Shown piece by piece: positions 33,560-45,500 of a DNA stretch of 64,000 nt (position 1 is the stretch's first letter; every line of letters starts with the position of its first letter). Origin of the DNA: Gavia stellata (lineage: Eukaryota; Chordata; Aves; Gaviiformes; Gaviidae); NCBI RefSeq assembly GCF_030936135.1, contig NW_026776913.1:1922001-1986000 (forward strand), given 5' to 3'. A program made the position numbers and the translations under genes. Below the pieces are notes generated by a model. That model saw nothing but the letters and a program-made list of their open reading frames with translations, made no database searches and was not told the DNA's origin.

Positions 33560-36500
33560 GTAAGTGCCGACTCCCTTGTCCCACAGCCCAGGGCCAGCGG
33601 GTACCAGCGTGGTCATTGGGATCTGTCTGGGAACGGGGTTTCTTTGCAGGTGCCACTGAGACGAGGGCCAGAAGGTGCTCAAGTCCATGGACCCTGTGCC
33701 TTTCCCTGTGCCCATCTGGGTGGGAGAGAGTGTCTCCTTTTCCGGGGTTCCAGTGTTTAGGGCAGCCTCTGCCTAGCTTGATTCATAGACACCCTGTCCT
33801 GGGGTACCCTTTTGGACACCCCCCTCTTCCCCAACACGGTGCCTTTGGAGCCAGTGGTGGCCTAGCTAGTGATGGCAGCACCCAGAGATCCCCAGGGCAC
33901 TGCCAACCTTTGGGCTACCCCGGAGGGTTTCTGTGCGGCTCGCTGCCCCCTTGTTCCAGGGGAGCCCTGACCCCATGACAGCAGTTCGTACCTCTCAGAG
34001 AGAAGGGGACCGGGCATCTCCAGTAGAGAGACATCCTTCCTGGGGGGCCTGGCTCAGTGCAGGGACTGAACTGACACCAGAGGCGAGGAGGGGATGTGGG
34101 TTGGGGGACCATCGGGATCGTCTCGGTCCTCCCTGGGAACATGGAAAGCCCCGGCATGGGGTTGGGTTTGGACGGTGCTGGGGCAGGCGGTTTGCATGGG
34201 AAGCTGCAGGCCTGGGTGCCTGGGGCTGTTCAGGGGGTGCTGGGCTGTGGAGGAGCGGGTGCCCAGTGCAGGGCTGGGCAGTGTGCGGGTGGGTATGGGC
34301 GGGGGGGCACGTGGTCATTGTAATGGGAAAAGGTACCTTGTGTGGTGGGATGGCGAATGACTCAGCCAGGCCAGAACTCAACACCCCCAGCCTTGTGCAG
34401 CCCCTGAGGATAGAAGGGACCCTCACATTGTACTGGGGACAGCCTGGAAGGGAGTGGGCTTCCACCCTGGTACCTCTGACTCTACCTGGGCAGGGGGTTC
34501 CCCCAGACATGCAGTGCTAAGGCTTGGTGCTCTCCTGACCCATCCCATGTTGTTGTTTAAAGGAGCTGCGGAGGTGAGGCTGGCGGATGGCGGCAGGCGC
34601 TGTGCCGGGAGAGTGGAGGTGAAACACAGGGGCCGGTGGGGGACCGTGTGTGATGACTATTGGGGCATGGATGATGCTGCAGTGGTTTGTAAGCAGCTGG
34701 ACTGTGGGTCTGCTGTTGAAGCTCACCAGGCTGGCTCTTTTGGGCCAGGATCTGGCTCCATTTGGATGGATGATGTTGGCTGTAAAGGCACCGAATCTGC
34801 CCTGTCTGACTGCACACACGATGGATGGGGTGAACATGACTGTGTTAGCGGTGAGGATGCTGGAGTGACATGTTCAGGTAAGGGATCAGCCTGTTGCCTG
34901 CCTTTGGGGCTGGGACAGGCAAAGGAACCTGGCTGTGCCCTCAGGGAGCAACAAGCAGATGTCTAATCAGGGCCCAGTGTGGCCAATCACACTGCCGAGC
35001 CAGGACTGTCGTTGCTGGTGTAATCGGTCTCCAGGGAAAGCCCAGTGGGAGCCTACCCCAAGGCAAACTAACTCTGCCTCAGTTTCTCAGCCCCGCCTCA
35101 GTTGGTGTCTTGGGCTGCAGATGAATCCTTCATGCCTGACCCAGGGTGTCCATTGGGCTTCATCAATCTCCACCTATTCTGCCAGTTCCCAGACAAAAAT
35201 GCTGAGGGTCCCTGTCCTGGAAACACCACGGGGGACTTGCTTGGCACCCCACATCTTGGAGGACTGGCGTGAGATGGCTGGTCACACTGGGTAATTCCCC
35301 CTCACAGACATGAGCACCTCGACTGAATTGAAGGGACTTTTTAGAGTGGTGGGCCCTGGGCAAAGGAGCAGGGTGGCCACAAAGCCCTTTGCTGCCTGTC
35401 CCGAGGGCTCAGGGCTTGGTGGCTGCTTGACCCTGGCTGCTTCTTCCATCGCCAGAGTCCCAGGCTGGCACTAGGACGTCCCTGAGACTGTGACAGCCCT
35501 GCGGGGACATGACCCCGTGCAGGTTGTGCTGGCCACTGCCCAACCTCTCCTGCCTGCCCACATCTCCCTACACTGCCCCATGACACGAGGGACTTTGGCA
35601 GCACTTGCAGATCCTCATCTGTGCCGGCTGTTCCGTGAGAGTAGGCATGGGCCCAGGGGGGCATGTGAAACTCCTGCCCCTCTGTCTGGGTGTTGATCCG
35701 GGTTGTGCACACATCCAGGCAGAGCGTTGTGTCCCTGGCTGAGAACATTCCCCCTTGAGCAGGCATCAGAGGGGTCTGGACAGGCACCAGCCATGATTAC
35801 AGCTGCAGCATTTCTGTGCTCTGTGACATCTCCTGCTTAAAAGGAACCTCCCAGCACCCTAGAGCACCCCTGGGAGTGTGTTGTATTTATGGCTGTATCA
35901 AGGTGATGGCCCTGCCTGGTCGCTAGCTCTGCAGGGACTGAGCAGGCTGCAGCAGTCATTATCATCTGGGCCAGTTCTTGTGGACCCAAACTGCGCACAC
36001 CACTGCGGTGATGGGGGGACCATGCCGGGCAGTGAAGGGCACTTTGTGCAGCAGCAGATTGTCAGAGTGGAGCCTGGTGCTGCACCAGACACATAAACTC
36101 TAGTGCCCTGAGGGTGTAGAGAAGGGGTGCGGGGAGGGCGGGGCTGGATGTGTTTATGTCACCAACACTCCCGCACAGCTTCCTCTGGGATGTGCAATGG
36201 GTGATTTGGTCATGGCTTGCTTGAAGGTCACCAGAGATGTGGAAATGTAACTGCCAGAGGGCTCTGGGAACTCCCAGCTGCTTTGGTTTTTTTCCAGGAT
36301 TTGTCCGGCTGGTGGAAGGGAAGAGCCGCTGCTCAGGACGTGTGGAGATCCGTGATGGGGACCAGTGGAAAACCGTCTGTGATTCCCACTTTGGTCCCAA
36401 AGCTGCTGACGTGGTCTGCAGGGAGCTGCAGTGCGGCGTGGCCCTGCCTGTCACTGGAGGAGGTCACTTTGGAGAAGGGGTCGGTCCCATCTGGGATGGA

Positions 36501-39500
36501 GCGCTGCAGTGTGTGGGGAATGAATCCCTCCTGGCCTCCTGCCCCAGAGGGTCCCCCAGGGACCAGCCCTGCACCCACGTGAACAGCGCTATTGTCACCT
36601 GCACATGTAAGAATTCCGGTGGGGTGTTGAACACTGGGTTGAGCCCCAGCCTGGGGCGGGGGAGGCAGGTTGTGCTGTGGAGACAAGGGAACTGGGGTAT
36701 CTGTTGCCACAGGCTGGCAGAGAGGTGACCTTCCTGGGGGATCCTCGACAAGGGCAGGGCTGGGCTGAGGCCTTGGGGACAAGGAGGGGGCATGGGTTGG
36801 GAGGGCTCCCTGGGATCACCGTGTTGCCCCACAGGGGGCACAGAAAGGTCTGAGGGTGGAGAATGGGTTGGGAGGTGCCCTAGGCAGGCTGTGGTCCAGG
36901 GGAGCTGGGGGCCCCGGGGAGAAGCAGCAGTGTGTGCCTGGGGGAGCCCTGGTGGGGACAGGTCTCTTCTCAGGGTGCTGGCTGGGGAGGTGCGGGTGCC
37001 CTGGGCTGGGGACAGGGGACAGCTGGCCATTGGGTGGGAGTGTCAAGGTCTGTGGGGCCACAAATGACGCAGTAGGGCTGGAGCTGGGCACCCCCAACCT
37101 TGCACAGCCCGTGGGGATAGAAGGAACCCCTGCACTGCCCTGGGAACAGCCTGGCGGGGAGTGGGCTCCCACCCTGGTACCTCTGACTCCGTCCGGGCAA
37201 GAGTTTCCCCAGACCCACAGTGCCGGGGCTCGGCACTGTCTTGACTGGTCCTGTGTCAGTGTTTGAAGGTGCTGCGGAGGTGAGGCTGGCGGATGGCGGC
37301 AAACACTGTGCCGGGAGAGTGGAGGTGAAACACAGGGGCCAGTGGGGGACCGTGTGTGGTGACGACTGGAGCATGGATGATGCTGCAGTGGTTTGTACGC
37401 AGCTGGACTGTGGGTCTGCTGTTGGAGCGCCTCAGTACGGACACTTTGGGCCAGGATCCGGCCCCATTTGGATGGATGATGTTGGCTGTAATGGCACTGA
37501 GTCTGCCCTGTCTGACTGCACACACGGAGGATGGGGTGAACATGACTGTGGTCACGGTGAGGATGCTGGAGTGACGTGTTCAGGTAAGGGAGAGCCTGTT
37601 CTCCACCTTGGGCGGTAGGACAGGGAAAGGGACCTGGTTGTGCCCTCAAGGAGCAACACATGGACGCTTGAGCAGGGTCCCATGATGTTGGTTGAACTGC
37701 TGAGCTGGGATTGTCATTGCTGATGTCCTCCATCCCTGGGGAAGGCCCAGTGGGAACCTGCCCCAGGGTGTCCATACCCTGCCTGGCCCCTGAAGTGGCT
37801 CAGATAAATCCCCCACCCAGCCCCGCAGTGTCTGTTGGTTCCCATCTTTCTCCTCCCTTTCACCCAGGGCCTGTCTGGCAGCACTGAGGGGAGGGCCAGG
37901 TCCCCCCATGCCAGAGGCACCAAGAGTGACTCACGCAGACACCCACAGCCGCAGGGAAGGGCGTGAGATGGATGGGGAATTTTGGGTTGTGCCCCCTGGC
38001 AGACAGGAGTCCCTTGGCCCAAGCAAAGGGATTGCTTGGAGAGGAAGACCACGGGGCTTGGGCAGACGAGTGGGGTGGCATGTGGCACTTCATTCCTCTC
38101 CCAGGGTCACCCCACAAGAGACTTCCCGTGAGGATACAGCCCTGACCAGGCAGTGCTGACCCGCTGCCCAGCCTCTCAGGTCTCTCCCAGTGCTGGGCTG
38201 CCTTGCACTTTTGGATGTGCCACCGTTTACTGGCTCTCCTCTGTGCCTGCCCTTGCACTGGGAGCTCGTGGAAGCCCAGGGTTGCTCTTCTGTCCACTCT
38301 CCTGCCCTCTTCCCGGCTGTTGGCCAGGGACATGCGCATCCAGAAGTGCACTCTGGCCATGGCTGAGGACCTCTTTCCCAGGAGGGTGCTGGAGCGGGGG
38401 GCTGGTACAGACACTGACCGCAGGTACAGCCTCACCATGCTTCTGCTCTGTGACTTACTCCATCTACCCGAAGCACCCCAACAGTTCAAGACGCCCTGGG
38501 GAATGGGGTGCATTTCTGGCAGCTCCAAGGGGTTCCTCACGTCTGGCCCTGAGCTCAGTGGGGCAGAGCAAGCTGCAGCAGCCAACAGCGCCTGGGCGCA
38601 TTTCCCTGGACCCCAAGTGCTTCAGGTGCTGCAGTGCCCAGGGACCAGTGCCAGGCAGCCCCAGGCCTCTGGGGCAGCAGCAGTTTGTCTGAGCGGTGCC
38701 TGTGGCTATGGCTTTGGGAGAGAAGCAAGCCCACAAGTGCTGTGCTGATTTCTGAGGAGCAGCAGGGGGGCCCTGATGTGTTTGTGCCATCAGCACCCCC
38801 TGAGAACAGCAGGGGTGGTCGTGGGGCTTTTTGCCCGTGGCAACCAAAGGGCTGTGGGAAATCTCAGGGGTCTTTGGTTGGTCCAGAATCTGTCCAGCTG
38901 GTCTGAGGGGAGAGCCGCCTCTAAGGACATGTAGCGATGCATGAGGACGACCTCTGGATAACTGTCTGTGACTCACACTTTGGTCCCAAAGGCAGCAACA
39001 TGGTTTGCAGGGTCTGCTGTGGGTCTGAGATAGGCACGTACCCTTGAGTGCTGTGATGGTGTAGTGAAGGGGCGCAAGGGTTCCTGGATGCCTTTGTGGC
39101 ACCAACACTCCCCCACAGCTTCCTCTGGGATGTGCAATGGGTGATTTGGTCATGGCTTGCTTGAAGGTCACCAGAGATGTGGAAATGTAACTGCCAGAGG
39201 GCTCTGGGAACTCCCAGCTGCTTTGGTTTTTTTCCAGGATTTGTCCGGCTGGTGGAAGGGAAGAGCCGCTGCTCAGGACGTGTGGAGATCCGTGATGGGG
39301 ACCAGTGGAAAACCGTCTGTGATTCCCACTTTGGTCCCAAAGCTGCTGACGTGGTCTGCAGGGAGCTGCAGTGCGGCGTGGCCCTGCCTGTCACTGGAGG
39401 AGGTCACTTTGGAGAAGGGGTCGGTCCCATCTGGGATGGAGCGCTGCAGTGTGTGGGGAATGAATCCCTCCTGGCCTCCTGCCCCAGAGGGTCCCCCAGG

Positions 39501-42500
39501 GACCAGCCCTGCACCCACGTGAACAGCGCTATTGTCACCTGCACATGTAAGAATTCCGGTGGGGTGTTGAACACTGGGTTGAGCCCCAGCCTGGGGCGGA
39601 GGAGGCAGGTTGTGCTGTGGAGACAAGGGAACTGGGGTATCTGTTGCCACAGGCTGGCAGAGAGGTGACCTTCCTGGGGGATCCTCGACAAGGGCAGGGC
39701 TGGGCTGAGGCCTTGGGGACAAGGAGGGGGCATGGGTTGGGAGGGCTCCCTGGGATCACCGTGTTGCCCCACAGGGGGCACAGAAAGGTCTGAGGGTGGA
39801 GGATGGGTTGGGAGGTGCCCTAGGCAGGCTGTGGTCCAGGGGAGCTGGGGGCCCCAGGGAGAAGCAGCAGTGTGTGCCTGGGGGAGCCCTGGTGGGGACA
39901 GGTCTCTTCTCAGGGTGCTGGCTGGGGAGGTGCGGGTGCCCTGGGCTGGGGACAGGGGACAGCTGGCCATTGGGTGGGAGTGTCAAGGTCTGTGGGGCCA
40001 CAAATGACGCAGTAGGGCTGGAGCTGGGTACCCCCAACCTTGCACAGCCCGTGGGGATAGAAGGAACCCCTGCACTGCCCTGGGAACAGCCTGGCGGGGA
40101 GTGGGCTCCCACCCTGGTACCTCTGACTCCGTCCGGGCAAGAGTTTCCCCAGACCCACAGTGCCGGGGCTCGGCACTGTCTTGACTGGTCCTGTGTCAGT
40201 GTTTGAAGGTGCTGCGGAGGTGAGGCTGGCGGATGGCGGCAAACACTGTGCCGGGAGAGTGGAGGTGAAACACAGGGGCCAGTGGGGGACCGTGTGTGGT
40301 GACTATTGGGGCATGGATGATGCTGCAGTGGTTTGTAAGCAGCTGGACTGTGGGTCTGCTGTTGGAGCGCCTCAGTACGGACACTTTGGGCCAGGATCCG
40401 GCCCCATTTGGATGGATGATGTTGGCTGTAATGGCACTGAGTCTGCCCTGTCTGACTGCACACACGGAGGATGGGGTGAACATGACTGTGGTCACGGTGA
40501 GGATGCTGGAGTGACATGTTCAGGTAAGGGAGAGCCTGTTCTCCGCCTTGGGAGGTAGGACAGGGAAAGGGGCCTGGTTGTGCCCTCAGGGAGCAACACA
40601 TGGACACTTGAGCAGGGTCCCATGATGCTGGTTGAACTGCTGAGCTGGGATTGTCATTGCTGATTTCCTCCATCCCTGGGGAAGGCCCAGTGGGAACCTG
40701 CCCCAGGGTGTCCATACCCTGCCTGGCCCCTGAAGTGGCTCAGATAAATCCCCCACCCAGCCCCGCAGTGTCTGTTGGTTCCCATCTTTCTCCTCCCTTT
40801 CACCCAGGGCCTGTCTGGCAGCACTGAGTGGAGGGCCAGGTCCCCCCATGCCAGAGGCACCAAGAGTGACTCACGCAGACACCCACAGCCGCAGGGAAGG
40901 GCGTGAGATGGATGGGGAATTTTGGGTTGTGCCCCCTGGCAGACAGGAGTCCCTTGGCCCAAGCAAAGGGATTGCTTGGAGAGGAAGACCACGGGGCTTG
41001 GGCAGACGAGTGGGGTGGCATGTGGCACTTCATTCCTCTCCCAGGGTCACCCCTCAAGAGACTGCCCGTGAGGATACAGCCCTGTCCAGGCAGTGCTGAC
41101 CCGCTGCCCAGCCTCTCAGGTCTCTCCCAGTGCTGGGCTGCCTTGCACTTTTGGATGTGCCACCGTTTACTGGCTCTCCTCTGTGCCTGCCCTTGCGCTG
41201 GGAGCTCGTGGAAGCCCAGGGTTGCTCTTCTGTCCACTCTCCTGCCCTCTTCCCGGCTGTTGGCCAGGGACATGCGCATCCAGCAGTGCACTCTGGCCAT
41301 GGCTGAGGACCTCTTTCCCAGGAGGGTGCTGGAGCGGGGGGCTGGTACAGACACTGACCGCAGGTACAGCCTCACCATGCTTCTGCTCTGTGACATATTC
41401 TGTCTACCCGAAGCACCCCAACAGTTCAAGACCCCCTGGGGAATGGGGTGCATTTCTGGCAGCTCCAAGGGGTTCCTCACGTCTGGCCCTGAGCTCAGTG
41501 GGGCAGAGCAAGCTGCAGCAGCCAACAGCGCCTGGGCGCATTTCCCTGGACCCCAAGTGCTTCAGGTGCTGCAGTGCCCAGGGACCAGTGCCAGGCAGCC
41601 CCAGGCCTCTGGGGCAGCAGCAGTTTGTCTGAGCGGTGCCTGTGGCTATGGCTTTGGGAGAGAAGCAAGCCCACAAGTGCTGTGCTGATTTCTGAGGAGC
41701 AGCAGGGGGGCCCTGATGTGTTTGTGCCATCAGCACCCCCTGAGAACAGCAGGGGTGGTCGTGGGGCTTTTTGCCCGTGGCAACCAAAGGGCTGTGGGAA
41801 ATCTCAGGGGTCTTTGGTTGGTCCAGAATCTGTCCAGCTGGTCTGAGGGGAGAGCCGCCTCTAAGGACATGTAGTGATCCATGAGGACGACCTTTAGAAA
41901 ACTGTCTGTGACTTACACTTTGGTCCCAAAGGCAGCAACATGGTTTGCAGGGTCTGCTGTGGGTCTGAGATAGGCACGTACCCTTGAGTGCTGTGATGGT
42001 GTAGTGAAGGGGCGCAAGGGTTCCTGAATGCCTTTGTGGCACCAACACTCCCCCACAGCTTCCTCTGGGATGTGCAATGGGTGATTTGGTCATGGCTTGC
42101 TTGAAGGTCACCAGAGATGTGGAAATGTAACTGCCAGAGGGCTCTGGGAACTCCCAGCTGCTTTGGTTTTTTTCCAGGATTTGTCCGGCTGGTGGAAGGG
42201 AAGAGCCGCTGCTCAGGACGTGTGGAGATCCGTGATGGGGACCAGTGGAAAACCGTCTGTGATTCCCACTTTGGTCCCAAAGCTGCTGACGTGGTCTGCA
42301 GGGAGCTGCAGTGCGGCGTGGCCCTGCCTGTCACTGGAGGAGGTCACTTTGGAGAAGGGGTCGGTCCCATCTGGGATGGAGCGCTGCAGTGTGTGGGGAA
42401 TGAATCCCTCCTGGCCTCCTGCCCCAGAGGGTCCCCCAGGGACCAGCCCTGCACCCACGTGAACAGCGCTATTGTCACCTGCACATGTAAGAATTCCGGT

Positions 42501-45500
42501 GGGGTGTTGAACACTGGGTTGAGCCCCAGCCTGGGGCGGGGGAGGCAGGTTGTGCTGTGGAGACAAGGGAACTGGGGTATCTGTTGCCACAGGCTGGCAG
42601 AGAGTTGACCTTCCTGGGGGATCCTCGACAAGGGCAGGGCTGGGCTGAGGCCTTGGGGACAAGGAGGGGGCATGCGTTGGGAGGGCTCCCTGGGATCACT
42701 GTGTTGCCCCACAGGGGGCACAGAAAGGTCTGAGGGTGGAGGATGGGTTGGGAGGTGCCCTAGGCAGGCTGTGGTCCAGGGGAGCTGGGGGCCCCGGGGA
42801 GAAGCAGCAGTGTGTGCCTGGGGGAGCCCTGGTGGGGACAGGTCTCTTCTCAGGGTGCTGGCTGGGGAGGTGCGGGTGCCCTGGGCTGGGGACAGGGGAC
42901 AGCTGGCCATTGGGTGGGAGTGTCAAGGTCTGTGGGGCCACAAATGACGCAGTAGGGCTGGAGCTGGGCACCCCCAACCTTGCACAGCCCGTGGGGATAG
43001 AAGGAACCCCTGCACTGCCCTGGGAACAGCCTGGCGGGGAGTGGGCTCCCACCCTGGTACCTCTGACTCCGTCCGGGCAAGAGTTTCCCCAGACCCACAG
43101 TGCCGGGGCTCGGCACTGTCTTGACTGGTCCTGTGTCAGTGTTTGAAGGTGCTGTGGAGGTGAGGCTGGCGGATGGCGGCAAACACTGTGCCGGGAGAGT
43201 GGAGGTGAAACACAGGGGCCAGTGGGGGACCGTGTGTGGTGACGACTGGAGCATGGATGATGCTGCAGTGGTTTGTAAGCAGCTGGACTGTGGGTCTGCT
43301 GTTAGAGCGCCTCAGTACGGACACTTTGGGCCAGGATCCGGCCCCATTTGGATGGATGATGTTGGCTGTAATGGCACTGAGTCTGCCCTGTCTGACTGCA
43401 CACACGGAGGATGGGGTGAACATGACTGTGGTCACGGTGAGGATGCTGGAGTGACGTGTTCAGGTAAGGGAGAGCCTGTTCTCCACCTTAGGCGGTAGGA
43501 CAGGGAAAGGGACCTGGTTGTGCCCTCAAGGAGCAACACATGGACGCTTGAGCAGGGTCCCATGATGCTGGTTGAACTGCTGAGCTGGGATTGTCATTGC
43601 TGATTTCCTCCATCCCTGGGGAAGGCCCAGTGGGAACCTGCCCCAGGGTGTCCATACCCTGCCTGGCCCCTGAAGTGGCTCAGATAAATCCCCCACCCAG
43701 CCCCGCAGTGTCTGTTGGTTCCCATCTTTCTCCTCCCTTTCACCCAGGGCCTGTCTGGCAGCACTGAGTGGAGGGCCAGGTCCCCCCATGCCAGAGGCAC
43801 CAAGAGTGACTCACGCAGACACCCACAGCCGCAGGGAAGGGCGTGAGATGGATGGGGAATTTTGGGTTGTGCCCCCTGGCAGACAGGAGTCCCTTGGCCC
43901 AAGCAAAGGGATTGCTTGGAGAGGAAGACCACGGGGCTTGGGCAGACGAGTGGGGTGGCATGTGGCACTTCATTCCTCTCCCAGGGTCACCCCTCAAGAG
44001 ACTGCCCGTGAGGATACAGCCCTGTCCAGGCAGTGCTGACCCGCTGCCCAGCCTCTCAGGTCTCTCCCAGTGCTGGGCTGCCTTGCACTTTTGGATGTGC
44101 CACCGTTTACTGGCTCTCCTCTGTGCCTGCCCTTGCACTGGGAGCTCGTGGAAGCCCAGGGTTGCTCTTCTGTCCACTCTCCTGCCCTCTTCCCGGCTGT
44201 TGGCCAGGGACATGCGCATCCAGCAGTGCACTCTGGCCATGGCTGAGGACCTCTTTCCCAGGAGGGTGCTGGAGTGGGGGGCTGGTACAGACACTGACCG
44301 CAGGTACAGCCTCACCATGCTTCTGCTCTGTGACATATTCTGTCTACCCGAAGCACCCCAACAGTTCAAGACCCCCTGGGGAATGGGGTGCATTTCTGGC
44401 AGCTCCAAGGGGTTCCTCACGTCTGGCCCTGAGCTCAGTGGGGCAGAGCAAGCTGCAGCAGCCAACAGCGCCTGGGCGCATTTCCCTGGACCCCAAGTGC
44501 TTCAGGTGCTGCAGTGCCCAGGGACCAGTGCCAGGCAGCCCCAGGCCTCTGGGGCAGCAGCAGTTTGTCTGAGCGGTGCCTGTGGCTATGGCTTTGGGAG
44601 AGAAGCAAGCCCACAAGTGCTGTGCTGATTTCTGAGGAGCAGCAGGGGGGCCCTGATGTGTTTGTGCCATCAGCACCCCCTGAGAACAGCAGGGGTGGTC
44701 GTGGGGCTTTTTGCCCGTGGCAACCAAAGGGCTGTGGGAAATCTCAGGGGTCTTTGGTTGGTCCAGAATCTGTCCAGCTGGTCTGAGGGGAGAGCCGCCT
44801 CTAAGGACATGTAGTGATCCATGAGGACGACCTTTAGAAAACTATCTGTGACTCACACTTTGGTCCCAAAGGCAGCAACATGGTTTGCAGGGTCTGCTGT
44901 GGGTCTGAGATAGGCACGTACCCTTGAGTGCTGTGATGGTGTAGTGAAGGGGCGCAAGGGTTCCTGGATGCCTTTGTGGCACCAACACTCCCCCACAGCT
45001 TCCTCTGGGATGTGCAATGGGTGATTTGGTCATGGCTTGCTTGAAGGTCACCAGAGATGTGGAAATGTAACTGCCAGAGGGCTCTGGGAACTCCCAGCTG
45101 CTTTGTGTTTTTTCCAGGATTTGTCCGGCTGGTGGAAGGGAAGAGCCACTGCTCAGGACGTGTGGAGATCCGTGATGGGGACCAGTGGAAAACCGTCTGT
45201 GATTCCCACTTTGGTCCCAAAGCTGCTGACGTGGTCTGCAGGGAGCTGCAGTGCGGCGTGGCCCTGCCTGTCACTGGAGGAGGTCACTTTGGAGAAGGGG
45301 TCGGTCCCATCTGGGATGGAGCGCTGCAGTGTGTGGGGAATGAATCCCTCCTGGCCTCCTGCCCCAGAGGGTCCCCCAGGGACCAGCCCTGCACCCACGT
45401 GAACAGCGCTATTGTCACCTGCACATGTAAGAATTCCGGTGGGGTGTTGAACACTGGGTTGAGCCCCAGCCTGGGGCGGAGGAGGCAGGTTGTGCTGTGG

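Noticed and set aside
33640-33690. Possible micro-exon after TTTCTTTGCAG at about 33649
   Set aside because: The only nearby donor-like GT gives a length not divisible by three, which would break the phase-1 chain to exon 2.
36816-37775. 319-codon minus-strand open frame, repeated at 39756 and 45636
   Set aside because: It lies antisense across real SRCR exon A and its introns. It is Pro/Ser-rich, without domains, and open mainly because of high GC. The repetition only reflects the 2,940-bp array.
37860-38585. 241-codon minus-strand frame in each array intron
   Set aside because: No recognisable family and no splice support; copies exist because the intron is duplicated.
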